Assembly (NCBI GenBank): GCA_012512265.1
Contig: JAAZEM010000031.1
Coordinates: 1 to 46,405 of the forward strand
Length of the DNA: 46,405 bases
Direction: 5' to 3'
From: Armatimonadota bacterium
Lineage (GTDB): Bacteria; Armatimonadota; JAAZEB01
Part shown: one piece after another, positions 33,105 to 42,471 of the stretch
How positions within the stretch are numbered: the first letter of the stretch is position 1
Layout: each line of letters opens with the position of its first letter
Program-made: the position numbers and the translations under genes
The notes under the pieces: model-generated
The model's input: only the letters and a program-made list of their open reading frames with translations
What the model was told of the DNA's origin: nothing
Databases searched by the model: none

Positions 33105-34541
33105 CTACGGGAGATAGTCGAAGCACCCGGGGCCAATGCGCGGCTGCGAGGGCTCCTTGAGCCGGGCCATCACGGGGGTGTGAACCTCCAGGCAGTCCTC
33201 ACCCTGCTCCCGGCGCAGGACGATGTTGCGCACCCAGCGGGCGTTGTCCGGCTCCGGCGCGTCCAGGCGCCAGAAGGCACCGCGCGACTCCTCGCGGCGC
33301 AGCGAAGCGGTGATGATGAGTCGCGCCAGCGTCAGCATGAAGCCGCACTCGAGCGCCTCGCGCAACCCGGCCACCGAGCTCGCGCCCAAATCGGCGCGAC
33401 GGCTCTCCAGCTCAGCTACTTCCTCCCGCGCCTCCTCCAGGGAGCGCGCTGCTTTCGTCAGCCCGCACTTGCGCCACATCAGCGAGCGCAGTCCGGCGGT
33501 CACCTCGGCGGCAGGCACGCTTCCGGAGAGCAGAGCCTCCAGGCGCGCGCGCTCCTGATCCGTTCTGGTTGCGTCCCACCGGGGGCGGGGTGTGCTCGTC
33601 GCGAAGGCAGCAGCATTCTCGCCAGCAATCGCCCCGAAGACAATCGTATCCGCCAGGGCAGAGCCTCCCAGGCGGCCCGCGCCGAACAGCCCGCCGGCCG
33701 CCTCGCCGGCAGCATAGAGGCCCGGCACCGTCGCACGCCCGCGCTCGTCGATGCGGATTCCCCCGAGGAAATAGTGCGCGCCGCCTGCGGAGAGGAATGG
33801 CTCGGGGTCACGCCCGCCAGAGTGGAGGAGCTCCTCGAAACGCGAGCGGGGAAAAGTGAAGCTGACGCACTCCAGGTCGACCAGCTCGGCGCCTGCCTCA
33901 TAGGCGAGGGCGATCCCATCTCCCGTGGTGCCTGGGGGATTGTCAGTGCGCGTCCAAAGGCAGGCGCCGCCTCCGGTGGCGATGATCGTCGCGCCGGCGG
34001 AGAGGGTGACGAACTGTCCGGAGCGGAGATCCACGCCCGCGGCTCCCACGACGGCACCTTGAACGACGAGGAGCGTCGAGATCATCAGGTGGTCGATGAA
34101 GCGGGTGCCCAACGCCTCGGCGCGAGCGCGTAGAGGCCGGGTCAGCCCGAAGCCGGTCGTGCGCCCCTGGCCCACGATCTTCGTCACCCCCAGGCGATTG
34201 CGCGTGTCGGCCTCGTCCAGCACCTCCAGCGGAACTCCGAGGTCAGTGAGCGCGGCGACACGCTGGGGAACCTGGCGCGCGAACTGCTCGACGAGGCGCT
34301 GGTCATTCAGGAAGCCCCCGGTCTCCACCACCTGGCGGAAGAGCTCGTCCGCGTGCGCTTCGGTGGCATAGGTGATACCGCCCCAGCCCACCACGGTGCA
34401 GTTGGGGTCATCGGGCCCCATCTTTGAGGCGACCATAACGCGGGCGCCGGCCTCGCGCGCAGCCACTGCCGCGGCCAGGCCGGCCCCACCGGTGCCCAAC
34501 ACCAGCACATCCGTCTCGAGATGGTTCACATCCGGCAACAT
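33105..34541 (-). CDS. FAD-dependent oxidoreductase (fumarate reductase/aspartate oxidase family)
   Basis: The 478-residue flavoprotein has an N-terminal dinucleotide motif (VLVLGTGGAGLAAAVAA), GWGGITYAT, the mid-protein TIIATGGGACLW and the family signature GGAHYFLGGIRIDERGRA followed by PGLYAAGEAAGGLFGAGRLGG. The helical C-terminal domain is also present. This is the succinate dehydrogenase/fumarate reductase/NadB flavoprotein family, which reduces or oxidises C=C or C-N bonds of dicarboxylates. The quinolinate partner genes nadA and nadC are not here, nor is an iron-sulphur subunit, so I do not name it. It may belong to the sugar-use group that follows on the same strand; 75 bp separate it from flgL upstream. 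Confidence 0.82.
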   Translation of the reverse strand: MLPDVNHLETDVLVLGTGGAGLAAAVAAREAGARVMVASKMGPDDPNCTVVGWGGITYATEAHADELFRQVVETGGFLNDQRLVEQFARQVPQRVAALTDLGVPLEVLDEADTRNRLGVTKIVGQGRTTGFGLTRPLRARAEALGTRFIDHLMISTLLVVQGAVVGAAGVDLRSGQFVTLSAGATIIATGGGACLWTRTDNPPGTTGDGIALAYEAGAELVDLECVSFTFPRSRFEELLHSGGRDPEPFLSAGGAHYFLGGIRIDERGRATVPGLYAAGEAAGGLFGAGRLGGSALADTIVFGAIAGENAAAFATSTPRPRWDATRTDQERARLEALLSGSVPAAEVTAGLRSLMWRKCGLTKAARSLEEAREEVAELESRRADLGASSVAGLREALECGFMLTLARLIITASLRREESRGAFWRLDAPEPDNARWVRNIVLRREQGEDCLEVHTPVMARLKEPSQPRIGPGCFDYLP

Positions 34542-34616
34542 CTGCTCCAGGCTCCTCTCACCGCGGCTCTCTTTGCGCCCGCTATTCGCCGCGGTGGAGA
34601 GGAACTCCTGGCAGTG

Positions 34617-35534
34617 CTAGCGTGAGAGGAACTCGAACAGCCCCGGCTGGTGCATGTGGGAGGCAAGGGCGATGGTGGCCTGATAGACCACCTGGTGCGT
34701 GCTGTATTGGATGAGGGCCTCCGCGAAGTCGACCTCGGTGATGTCGGCGCGCAGACCCATGACTACCTCCTGCTGCTCCAGGAGGTGCTGGGTGTTGAAC
34801 TCGATCCGCTGGATCGTCTGTCCGATCTCGGCGCGGTGCTTGTTGAAGTTCTCCAACAGGGCATCCACATCATCCAGGGCATTGGAGAGCGCCTTGGCAT
34901 CGCCCTTGTTCAGGTCGTCACGGATCTTCACGAGCAGGGCGAAAGCATTCGGCGCCGAGGGCGCTCCGGTGCCGTCGAAGTTGAAGATGGTGCGCGCGGT
35001 GACGTTCGTCGTGATGCACACCCCATCCGCGATCTCCACCATGCGCAGGCTGTCGTTTCCCGCGTAGGAATACGGATCGGCGGGATTTCCCGTGAGCGCC
35101 AGGGGTGATGTCTGCGTGAGCGTGCCGGAGAAGATGTAGCGGCCCCCGTTGCGTGTTTCGGCTGCCTGCTTCACCTGGGACAAGATAAGATCCACCTGGC
35201 ACGCCATCAGGTGGCGCTCCGACTCGCCCATGGTGTCGTTGGCGCCAGCCAGGGCCAGGCGTCGTGCCTCTCGGAACGCCGCCACCACCTGCGCGATGGC
35301 AGCCTCTGCCGACGAGAGCGACGCCTTGGCCGACGCCGAATTGGCTTCGTACTGCTTCAGATCCGAGAGACGGCTCTCCAGGATGGCCACGCGGCCAGCA
35401 CCGGTGGGATCATCGGAGGGGCGCAAGAGACGCTGGCCGGTGGTAATCCGGCGCTGAGAATCTATCAGCCGGCTCGCCTGCATCCCCAATTGATCCGATA
35501 GACCACCATACATCACTCGAGTAGAGACCCGCAT
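34617..35534 (-). CDS. flgL: Flagellar hook-filament junction protein FlgL
   Basis: The 305-residue protein has the flagellin-like N-terminus of FlgL (MRVSTRVMYGGLSDQL, then LIDSQRRITTGQRLLRPSDDPTGA) and C-terminus (VDFAEALIQYSTHQVVYQATIALAS). These pair as coiled coils in the filament-hook junction. A central variable domain (about 130-200) includes GGRYIFSG, typical of FlgL. It is secreted through the flagellar export apparatus without a cleaved signal. It is the last gene of the minus-strand flagellar block, 99 bp after flgK. A GCGCGCC/GGCGCGC hairpin at 35602-35622 lies in that gap. Confidence 0.95.
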   Translation of the reverse strand: MRVSTRVMYGGLSDQLGMQASRLIDSQRRITTGQRLLRPSDDPTGAGRVAILESRLSDLKQYEANSASAKASLSSAEAAIAQVVAAFREARRLALAGANDTMGESERHLMACQVDLILSQVKQAAETRNGGRYIFSGTLTQTSPLALTGNPADPYSYAGNDSLRMVEIADGVCITTNVTARTIFNFDGTGAPSAPNAFALLVKIRDDLNKGDAKALSNALDDVDALLENFNKHRAEIGQTIQRIEFNTQHLLEQQEVVMGLRADITEVDFAEALIQYSTHQVVYQATIALASHMHQPGLFEFLSR

Positions 35535-35633
35535 CTTCGCCTCCCTTCCCCACCCACACGGTGATCGAGCGGGTGCGTCGTTTAGGTAGTCAGTTTATGG
35601 AGCGCGCCTCTTGGCGGCGCGCGTCCATTTTGC

Positions 35634-37031
35634 CTAACGGCCGACCACGCCCATGCGTTCGATGACGATGGCCAGCACCTCATCGAGCGCGGTGAGCACC
35701 CGGGCAGATGCCATGTAGGCGCGTTGCCACTGCACCAGGCGTGCGGCTTCCTCGTCCAGGTTTACCCCGGAAACGCTTTCTTGCTCCAGGCGGATGGCAT
35801 CACGCCGGGCAAGAGTCCGGCTGGACATATCCTGCATCTCACGCGCCTCAGACCCAGCCCGGCTGAGCCAGGCCGAGAAATGCTCGCGGATGCTCACCTG
35901 CCCCAGCAGGAGTTGCGGGGTGTCTCGAATATCGGCGATAGCCCGCGCGATCTCCGCGTTGCCCGCACTTCCATCGCCCGAGGCGGCCAGCCGCCGAGGA
36001 TCATCCAACGCGGGCGTCACCGAGAGGGTCTTATCCGAGCCCGACACCTGGAAGAAGGGGAGGCCAGAGTTCCCATCCAGATCAAACCCGGTGCTATGGA
36101 TGCTGTTTACACTATCGACCAGGGCAGTGCGCAGCGCATCCAACTGCGCTTGCTGGCCGGGAATCACGTCGTTCTCGACGCGCAGGAGAGCCGCCACCTG
36201 TCCCTGAGTTACGCTCGCAGCGGTGCCGTCGCTCCATTGCACAACGGCTGGCGTCCCAGGCGCCACCTGAAGCGCACCCGCGAAGGTGCCCTCCACCAGT
36301 TGCCGGCTGCCTAGGGTGACAGTGACCGACCCATGCTGGCCCTCGTATACGTCGATATCGACCAGGCTGGAGAGCTCTGCCAGGAGTCGGTCGCGTTGGT
36401 CAAAGAGGTCATTGGGCGTGCCGCCGAGCCCGCCAGCAACTCGCACCTGGGCGTTGAGATCCGCCAACCCTTTCGCCAGGTCGTTCACGCGCGCGACCGC
36501 ATCCTCTAGCATCGAGCGAGCATCGCGGCTGAGCTGAGCCAGATCGTGGTTCATCGAGTTGATCGCCGCGGCCAGATTCCGCCCCTCCGAGACGATCACC
36601 GCGCGGATCCCCGTATCGGTCGCGTTTTCGCCCTGGGTCAGCTGCTGCCAGGCATTCCAGAAGCGGTCCATGAGCACGTTTAGGCCGGCGCCCCCGCTCT
36701 GGCTGACAATCTGCTCGATCCGGTCCGTGAACTGGCGCTGCATCTCCCAAAACTGGTACGTCGACTCCGTGGTGCGCAGCCGACCCGCCAGCCAGGTATC
36801 GTGCAGGCGGCGGACCCGGCCGATCTCCACGCCTGTGCCGAAGGGGCCGCCATCCGGATAGCCTGCGAAGGAGGGCGCCGGGAAGGCGTTGGTCGCCTGG
36901 AAGACCGGGTCCTGGCGGCTGTAGCCTTCCGTGCTGGCGTTGGCCACATTGTGAGCCACTGTGCTGATCGCCTGCTGGTGCGCCAGTACGCCCCGCAGGG
37001 CTGTTTCGATTCCATGAAATGCCGAGCTCAT
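35634..37031 (-). CDS. flgK: Flagellar hook-associated protein FlgK
   Basis: The 465-residue protein starts MSSAFHGIETALRGVLAHQQAISTV, followed by HNVANASTEGYSRQDP, the canonical rod/hook N-terminal motif, and continues with the FlgK helical and beta domains (PNDLFDQRDRLLAEL is diagnostic). It ends with the C-terminal helix SGVNLDEEAARLVQWQRAYMASARVL. It is the first junction protein between hook and filament. ATG 37031 overlaps the flgN stop by four bases (ATGA), which fixes the start; an upstream in-frame start at 37055 lies inside flgN. At 465 residues it is near the short end of the family. Confidence 0.95.
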   Translation of the reverse strand: MSSAFHGIETALRGVLAHQQAISTVAHNVANASTEGYSRQDPVFQATNAFPAPSFAGYPDGGPFGTGVEIGRVRRLHDTWLAGRLRTTESTYQFWEMQRQFTDRIEQIVSQSGGAGLNVLMDRFWNAWQQLTQGENATDTGIRAVIVSEGRNLAAAINSMNHDLAQLSRDARSMLEDAVARVNDLAKGLADLNAQVRVAGGLGGTPNDLFDQRDRLLAELSSLVDIDVYEGQHGSVTVTLGSRQLVEGTFAGALQVAPGTPAVVQWSDGTAASVTQGQVAALLRVENDVIPGQQAQLDALRTALVDSVNSIHSTGFDLDGNSGLPFFQVSGSDKTLSVTPALDDPRRLAASGDGSAGNAEIARAIADIRDTPQLLLGQVSIREHFSAWLSRAGSEAREMQDMSSRTLARRDAIRLEQESVSGVNLDEEAARLVQWQRAYMASARVLTALDEVLAIVIERMGVVGR

Positions 37032-37513
37032 GCCGTCACATCCAAACGCAAACAAGGGCCCCTGCGCGCCACCTGGCGCGTGCGGGGCGAGTAGTCGGTG
37101 GACTCGCCAATCCCCAGGAGTTCCAGAAGGTGCGTGACACTGGCGTTCGCGTCAGCTGCCAACACCCGGTTCAGCCGGGTCAGCCGGGCAACGCTCTCCA
37201 CGAGGCGGGGAAAGGCCTCGCAGAGAGCCTTGACGCGCTCGCGCACGGGTGAATCGCCAGACAGCGCAATCAGATCGCTCAGGTGGCGCACCGGGGCGGA
37301 CAACGCGCCGAGAAGGCTCTGGCGCTCGCGCTCCAATGTGGCCAGCGATTCGACAAGAGCGCTCTGGCGCTCGTTGATCGCTTCGAGGGCCACGACATCA
37401 CGGCGCAGGAGGGCATCGCGTTGCTCTTCGAGAAGCCTGTCGAGATCGGCATAGAGAGCATGCTGCCGCTCCAGGTTGGCCACCATTGGCTCAATCGCAT
37501 CCATGGCGGTCAT
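37028..37513 (-). CDS. flgN: FlgN-like flagellar export chaperone
   Basis: The 161-residue, mostly helical protein (MVANLERQHALYADLDRLLEEQRDALLRRD, then VALEAINERQSALVESLATLE, shown in pieces) matches the FlgN chaperone layout: a long helical hairpin that binds the C-termini of FlgK and FlgL before export. The assignment rests on helical pattern and on position between flgM and flgK, since sequence conservation in this family is low. ATG 37513 follows GGAAAGG and is ten bases after flgM. A much longer in-frame extension to 37777 overlaps flgM and is rejected. Confidence 0.85.
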   Translation of the reverse strand: MTAMDAIEPMVANLERQHALYADLDRLLEEQRDALLRRDVVALEAINERQSALVESLATLERERQSLLGALSAPVRHLSDLIALSGDSPVRERVKALCEAFPRLVESVARLTRLNRVLAADANASVTHLLELLGIGESTDYSPRTRQVARRGPCLRLDVTA

Positions 37514-37523
37514 CCTTTCCACC

Positions 37524-37805
37524 TCAGCCCCACCCGTTCCCGGCCAGGATTCGTGCGGCGACCGCTTCTGCGGGAACGTTGTACCGCCCGCTCTGGATTG
37601 CGTCGCGCAGTGAGGCGACCCGGGCCGCTCGCACCGGGGGAAGCTGCTGGATCGCTTCCCGGGCAATGGCCACTTCTCGAGCACGCCCGGAGATCTCCAA
37701 ACGGTCGCCGCCAGCCACGCCGGACACCGGGTCCAACGCCCGGCCGGCACGCGTCGCTGCCGTGGCCTCTGCTGCAAGGACGGGGGAATCCGCGTTGATT
37801 CTCAT
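37524..37805 (-). CDS. flgM: Anti-sigma-28 factor FlgM
   Basis: The 93-residue protein has the FlgM C-terminal sigma-binding region (ARVASLRDAIQSGRYNVPAE, then AVAARIL) and the LEISGRAREVA segment before it. FlgM holds FliA (sigma-28) inactive until the hook is complete and it is exported. Its presence means that this organism has a FliA regulon, which bears on the sigma-28-like site upstream of the GG-leader peptide. It lies 27 bp after flgG and 10 bp before flgN, so it is in the same transcript. Confidence 0.9.
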   Translation of the reverse strand: MRINADSPVLAAEATAATRAGRALDPVSGVAGGDRLEISGRAREVAIAREAIQQLPPVRAARVASLRDAIQSGRYNVPAEAVAARILAGNGWG

Positions 37806-37832
37806 AGATCATCGTCTCCTGCCGTAGGCAGC

Positions 37833-38621
37833 TTACCGCCTCAGATTGTTGGCGAGATCCAGCATCTGATCCGCCGTCTGGATGCTCTTCGAGTTGATCT
37901 CGTAGGCGCGCTGGGCTACGATCATGTTGACCATCTCTTCCACCACCTTGACATTGGACATCTCCACAAAGTGCTGGGCGATGGTCCCAAACCCGTTCAG
38001 ACCGGGCGTGCCCGTTTCGGGCTCGCCGGAGGCAGCCGTCTGCAGGAAGAGGTTGCGGCCGGCGCTCGACAGGCCCGCCGGGTTGACGAAACGCGCGATC
38101 TGGATCTGGCCGACTTCCTGGGGCTGGGCCTGCCCGGGCATAGTGACGGAAACGGTGCCATCTGAGCCGATGGAGATCGCCGTCGCGCCGGAGGGAATCA
38201 CCAGTTCGGGCTGCAGGACGTAGCCATCCGAGTTCACCAGCCGGCCCTGGCTATCCAGCTTCAGCGAGCCGTCGCGCGTGTAGGCGATGGTGCCATCCGG
38301 ACGCTGCACCTGGAAGAAGCCGTCGCCTTCAATCACCATGTCCAGCGGATTGCCCGTCTGGGTGAAATCGCCTTGCGAGAACATCTTCTGCGTGGCAACC
38401 GGGCGAGTTCCCAGGCCAACCTGCGTCCCTGTAGGCACCTGCACGCCCCGCGCGGAGGGGCTCCCCGCCGTGCGCAACGTCTGGTACATGACGTCCTGAA
38501 AATCCACACGCGATTTCTTGAAGCCGACCGTATTGACGTTGGCAAGGTTGTTGGCAATGACATCAACGTTGAGCTGCTGTGCTTCCATGCCGCTGGCGGC
38601 AGTCCACAATGCTCGTATCAT
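37833..38621 (-). CDS. flgG: Flagellar distal rod protein FlgG
   Basis: The 262-residue protein shows the complete FlgG pattern: N-terminal [20 protein letters not shown] with [31 protein letters not shown] in the middle and the C-terminal [20 protein letters not shown]. It forms the distal rod that crosses the outer membrane in diderm bacteria. AAGGG precedes the ATG. A 93-bp gap with a 9-bp hairpin (TGGCTGGCG/CGCCAGCCA, 38658-38684) separates it from the upstream paralogue. Confidence 0.96.
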   Translation of the reverse strand: MIRALWTAASGMEAQQLNVDVIANNLANVNTVGFKKSRVDFQDVMYQTLRTAGSPSARGVQVPTGTQVGLGTRPVATQKMFSQGDFTQTGNPLDMVIEGDGFFQVQRPDGTIAYTRDGSLKLDSQGRLVNSDGYVLQPELVIPSGATAISIGSDGTVSVTMPGQAQPQEVGQIQIARFVNPAGLSSAGRNLFLQTAASGEPETGTPGLNGFGTIAQHFVEMSNVKVVEEMVNMIVAQRAYEINSKSIQTADQMLDLANNLRR

Positions 38622-38714
38622 CTGGATACCCTTCTCGGAAACCTGGCCCCCACCGGGTGGCTGGCGGTGTTACCTCGCCAGCCAAGAAAAGTCGGATGCC
38701 GAAGCGCGCGTTGC

Positions 38715-39401
38715 CTAGACGCGCGCGACCTCACCCGCCGCCTGCTCCAGGGTGCGATCCTGCATCTGGATGGCCCGCTGGTTCGCCTCATAGTGCCGAT
38801 AGCCGGCAATCATCGCCGCCATCTCGCGGACGGTATTCACATTCGAGCCTTCCCGGTAGCCTGAGAGCACGCGCGGCGCCTCGACGACGCGGATCTCGCC
38901 GCCGGCGCCTTCCGGAAACTCGACCACCTGGAGGCGCCCGGTAGGCACGCCGTTTGAGTACACCGTGCCATCGGCCGCGATGGTCACCGGGCCACGACCA
39001 ACTATGATCTCGCCCTCGCGCCCGAGGACGGGATCTCCGTCCTGCGTCTCCAGGCGACCCTCCGGACCCACCCGGAAGCCGCCGTCTCGCGTATAGAGGA
39101 GACCGCCAGGGGCGCGGATCACAAAGAAGCCGTCGCCATCCAGAGCCACATCGAGCGGGTTGCCGGTAGAGATCACCGTTCCAGGCGAGTAGTCCGTCGT
39201 CACGGATGCCTCGCGGACGCCTGGCTCCAGCGGCAGCGGGCCGGCCGGTGAGGTGCCACCAACCGGCGCCGTCGCCCGGAAGGATGCCAGCTGTCGCCGG
39301 AACCCAGAGGAGGAGGCGTTTGCCAGGTTATTCGCAATCACCTCTTGCCGGGTGATCTCGGCCACCATTCCACTGGCAGAAGCGTAGAGACCTTTGACCA
39401 T
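38715..39401 (-). CDS. flgF: Flagellar rod protein FlgF (FlgG paralogue)
   Basis: The 228-residue protein has the rod-hook N-terminal motif MVKGLYASASGMVAEITRQE and [36 protein letters not shown] follows, and the C-terminus is NVNTVREMAAMIAGYRHYE. It is shorter than FlgG and precedes it, as flgF does in most flagellar loci, hence the name. ATG 39401 has AGGAGA six bases upstream; a GTG two codons earlier would leave no room for that site. It is the first gene of the flagellar block on this strand. Confidence 0.9.
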   Translation of the reverse strand: MVKGLYASASGMVAEITRQEVIANNLANASSSGFRRQLASFRATAPVGGTSPAGPLPLEPGVREASVTTDYSPGTVISTGNPLDVALDGDGFFVIRAPGGLLYTRDGGFRVGPEGRLETQDGDPVLGREGEIIVGRGPVTIAADGTVYSNGVPTGRLQVVEFPEGAGGEIRVVEAPRVLSGYREGSNVNTVREMAAMIAGYRHYEANQRAIQMQDRTLEQAAGEVARV

Positions 39402-39558
39402 GCACACTCTCCTGGCCGCGGCGCGTGGCCGGCGGCCCTCTGTCTCGTATTTCGGCAGGCGCGCGCAGCCGCCTTAAGCTACGCCCCGCGGTGTTTGGAG
39501 ACGCCGAAAGTGGGGTAGAAGAAGAGTGGTCAGAGCAACACGCTTCCTTTCTGGGATC

Positions 39559-39592
39559 GAGGGCGGAACTTCAGGCGGGAGGTTCCGCCCTC
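39559..39592. terminator. 11-bp hairpin between the secreted protein gene and flgF
   Basis: GAGGGCGGAAC and its exact complement enclose a 12-base loop, 16 bases past the stop of the upstream minus-strand gene. There is no U-tract on that strand. It probably separates that gene from the flagellar block. Confidence 0.5.
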
Positions 39593-39607
39593 TGATGTTT
39601 GCCCCCC

Positions 39608-40792
39608 TCACTCCTCTCCAGCGATGATGAACACCTGGCGCGCCTGAGCCAGCAGCTCCCCTGCTTCGCTATACAGCTCCACCTCTAGCAGATGCTCGCC
39701 GGCGCTCAGGTGGCGCAGGTCGATCCGATGCTGATAGGGGTGGTTGATGGCAGCGCATGGGATCCCATCGATCCGCAACACCATGTAGCGTGCCTCTGGA
39801 ATGCTGACTCGGCAGTCAACGTCCAGCTCACCGGTCACGCGCTCTCCGGACGCGGGGCGATGGATGTGAAGGCCCGCTTCTTGACCCTCCGGGGCCGGTG
39901 GCCGCGCCGGCTGGATGCGCGTGCTTGCCACTCGGCGGCTCTCCAGGAGGATCTCGGCCTCTCCGCTCCCGGTCGCCGGAGGATCGCCTGCGATGGAGAC
40001 GCCCTCCACCTCGCCCTGGAGGCGGAGACGGACGCGCGAGTAGAGTGGCTCGCCGGTGTGCAGGTCATGCAGCGCCTCGCCGGTTGCCGTTCCCCAGACC
40101 TCCAGGGAGCCCGCGCCTTTCTCCGAGGGAGCGCGCAGACGCAAGGGAGGGATGGTGACCTGCGTCCTGATTCGGGCACACGGCCGGCCAGCGTGCTCCG
40201 CTATCCCCAGCAGGCGTGCAGTCGCCGCAGTCATCGCCTCTTGCTCTCCGGGAAGCATCCACTCCGCATAGGTGTGCCAGCGCGCGCCCACGCGCACTGG
40301 ATCCGGCGGGAATTGGAGGAGTACCCCGGGGGCACAGGTGGGGCCGCCGAGGCCAAAGGGCAGCCAGTCGGCGAGCAGGCCGCTCGAGGGCCCATCCCGC
40401 ACACCGAGAGGGCTCAGGCGCGACTCGGTTGGGCCGATAGCCGGAATCGGGATCGGGCACCCATTGAGGCGCAGCTGAAGCCGGTGCTGCTCCAGGATCC
40501 GGTAGGAGCCATCCGGGAGCAGGTTTCGCACCTCTTGCGTGGTGATGCCGCGGATCTCCGCTCGCAACCGGAGCGTGACGGGTGATGAACTCCCCGGCTG
40601 CACTTGGAAGGTGGCCGTGATGGTCGCCTCGCGAGTGTAGGCGGATCGCTCGCCTTCCTGAAGGCGATACCGGAGGAGTAGGGGTTCGTCGGCGTGCGCC
40701 TGGTTGCCAAATAGGAGCATGCTCGCCAGGAGCACACGCACCACGGAGGAAGCGCCCGCTGCCGCGCGGCCGGCCGGAGTGGAGTTGTGCAT
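39608..40792 (-). CDS. Secreted protein with C-terminal Ig-like domain, function unknown
   Basis: The 394-residue product has a signal peptide (VVRVLLASMLLFGNQAHADE). A beta-rich body resembles exported proteins that begin with an LRYRLQEGERSAYTREATIT strand pair. At about 310-390 there is an Ig-like domain (ASGERVTGELDVDCRVS, YMVLRIDGIPCAA, LSAGEHLLEVELYSEAG) like those that end many Armatimonadota and Planctomycetes surface proteins. No catalytic motif is visible. ATG 40792 follows a G-rich site; longer starts lack signal peptides. It is divergent from the ceramidase-like gene across 191 bp. Confidence 0.7.
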   Translation of the reverse strand: MHNSTPAGRAAAGASSVVRVLLASMLLFGNQAHADEPLLLRYRLQEGERSAYTREATITATFQVQPGSSSPVTLRLRAEIRGITTQEVRNLLPDGSYRILEQHRLQLRLNGCPIPIPAIGPTESRLSPLGVRDGPSSGLLADWLPFGLGGPTCAPGVLLQFPPDPVRVGARWHTYAEWMLPGEQEAMTAATARLLGIAEHAGRPCARIRTQVTIPPLRLRAPSEKGAGSLEVWGTATGEALHDLHTGEPLYSRVRLRLQGEVEGVSIAGDPPATGSGEAEILLESRRVASTRIQPARPPAPEGQEAGLHIHRPASGERVTGELDVDCRVSIPEARYMVLRIDGIPCAAINHPYQHRIDLRHLSAGEHLLEVELYSEAGELLAQARQVFIIAGEE

Positions 40793-40983
40793 AGCCCCCC
40801 AATCTCGTTCTGAGTCCGGCGCAACCGGGCGAGAAGGTGCATGAACCCTGCCAGCATCGCGCCAGGAAGGGAAGCTACGCGCGCGCGCAGAAAGCGCTCC
40901 ACAGGAGAGCGACGCCGGCACAGGCCCGATCCTGGTCAGCCTCGGTTTGCTCTTGAGGTGCCGGCGTTCGAAGGAGAGTTCGG

Positions 40984-42246
40984 ATGCAAGCAGGGTATGC
41001 TCAGATCGATATCACCCCCCCGCCCGGAGAGGAATTGACGGGCTATGGCTACTTCTTGAACCGATATGCGACCGGAACACTGGATCCTCTCATGGCGCGC
41101 GCCGTCGCGTTGAGCGACGGCGAACGCCGGGCAGTGATCGTCCAGATCGATCTGCTGTGCCTCTCAAAGGAGTTGACGGAGGCAATTCGCGCGGAAGCAG
41201 AGGAGCGCCTTGGGCTTCCACGCGAGTACCTGCTGCTCCATTGCACGCACACGCACACCGGCCCGGCGGCGCGCCCGCTGTATGGCTGCGGGATGCCCTC
41301 GGAAGAGTATCTGCCGGTGCTGCGGCGGAAGGTGTTGCAGGCGGTTGAGGGCGCGCTCGCGGATCTGCGCCCGGTTGGTCGCGCCATGCGTTTCGAGGCT
41401 GACTTCCCCGAGGGATTCGCGTTCAACCGCGTGGGAGGCACCGACCTGGACACGCATGTGAGAGGGTGCCAGCTGGAGATCCCTGGGGCCCGGCCCATCT
41501 CCATCCTCTCGTATGCCTGCCATCCCGTGACGCTGGGACGCGCCGCGCACTATTCCGCCGATTATCCCGGGGCGCTGATGGCGGAGATGAACGCCTACGG
41601 TATCCGCGCGATCTATCTGAACGGTTGTTGTGGCGACATCAACCCACTCGCGCGTAGCGGGCCATGGGTCCACGGAACTCCGGAGACGGTGCGGATTTAT
41701 GGGCGCGACCTGGCTGCGGCATTCCGGCGCGCTGCCTCGTCGGGCATTGCCTGGGAGCCGGGCCCCATCCGTGCTGTCTCGCGCATGGTGCCCCTTCAGC
41801 CCGCGATGCCCGCTCGCCCTGAGCTAGAGGCGGCGCTGGCGGAGGTTCGCGCCCAGTTGCGTGCCCGTCTGGCGGATGGCCCTCAGCGGGTGAATGAGAT
41901 CTGGTATGAGCGGATGATCCACCTGGTCGATGCGGGCTTGCTTGCAGAGGAGATGGCCGCCGAGATCCAGGCGGTGGCGTGTGGCGACGTCATCTTTGTC
42001 GGTCTGGCGGCGGAGACGTTCACTCGCCTGGGGCAGATCGTTCGGGAGGGCGCCCCAAACCGCCACCTCATGATTGCCGCGACAAGCAACGGGGTGCTGG
42101 GCTACATTGCATCGCGCGAGGATGTGGAGAAAGGCGGCTATGCGGCCACGGCAGCATGCAAGATCTACGGGATGCCGCTTCCTTCTCCTGGTGCAGGCGA
42201 AGAGTGGGCGGCAGAGGGAGCGCGCATCGTCCAAAGCGTGATGTGA
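40984..42246 (+). CDS. Neutral/alkaline ceramidase-like protein (N-terminal domain family)
   Basis: The 420-residue protein has the sequence landmarks of the neutral ceramidase N-terminal domain: AGYAQIDITPPPGEELTGYG at the start, LLHCTHTHTGPAARPL with metal-binding His residues, SYACHPVTLG and NGCCGDINP. It lacks a signal peptide and the C-terminal Ig-like domain of true ceramidases (~650 residues), so it is an intracellular relative whose substrate may not be ceramide. Similar short proteins are frequent near sugar-use genes in these phyla. A GGAGAG site precedes the ATG. A hairpin terminator follows. Confidence 0.8.
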   Translation: MQAGYAQIDITPPPGEELTGYGYFLNRYATGTLDPLMARAVALSDGERRAVIVQIDLLCLSKELTEAIRAEAEERLGLPREYLLLHCTHTHTGPAARPLYGCGMPSEEYLPVLRRKVLQAVEGALADLRPVGRAMRFEADFPEGFAFNRVGGTDLDTHVRGCQLEIPGARPISILSYACHPVTLGRAAHYSADYPGALMAEMNAYGIRAIYLNGCCGDINPLARSGPWVHGTPETVRIYGRDLAAAFRRAASSGIAWEPGPIRAVSRMVPLQPAMPARPELEAALAEVRAQLRARLADGPQRVNEIWYERMIHLVDAGLLAEEMAAEIQAVACGDVIFVGLAAETFTRLGQIVREGAPNRHLMIAATSNGVLGYIASREDVEKGGYAATAACKIYGMPLPSPGAGEEWAAEGARIVQSVM

Positions 42247-42256
42247 CTGGCGGCGG

Positions 42257-42292
42257 GGGCTCCTGTCTGCCAGCAACGCGCGGCAGGAGCCC
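42257..42292 (+). terminator. Hairpin terminator after the ceramidase-like gene
   Basis: GGGCTCCTG and its complement CAGGAGCCC form a 9-bp stem with an 18-base loop, followed by GTTTCG, 11 bases after the stop codon. Confidence 0.5.
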
Positions 42293-42471
42293 GTTTCGCC
42301 GTAGCGAAAGGATTGTTCAAGTTTCCGCCGACAGAGTTGGGGGCGGTGCGCCTCCTGCGCTCGCCGCCAGGGGCGACTTCCTTTCCGGGAGGCAGGCCGT
42401 TGCCCCTCTTCTGCCCCCCACAGAGCGGACTGGGATGTGAGCTGTTGGATTCTAGCGATCGGAGGAGAGTA

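Noticed and set aside
33105..34541. Naming the FAD oxidoreductase nadB
   Set aside because: The fold family fits, but nadA/nadC are absent and the neighbours are sugar genes, so a specific name is not supported.
37514..37777. 88-residue N-terminal extension of FlgN
   Set aside because: It would overlap almost all of flgM in another frame and has no FlgN character; ATG 37513 has its own ribosome-binding site.
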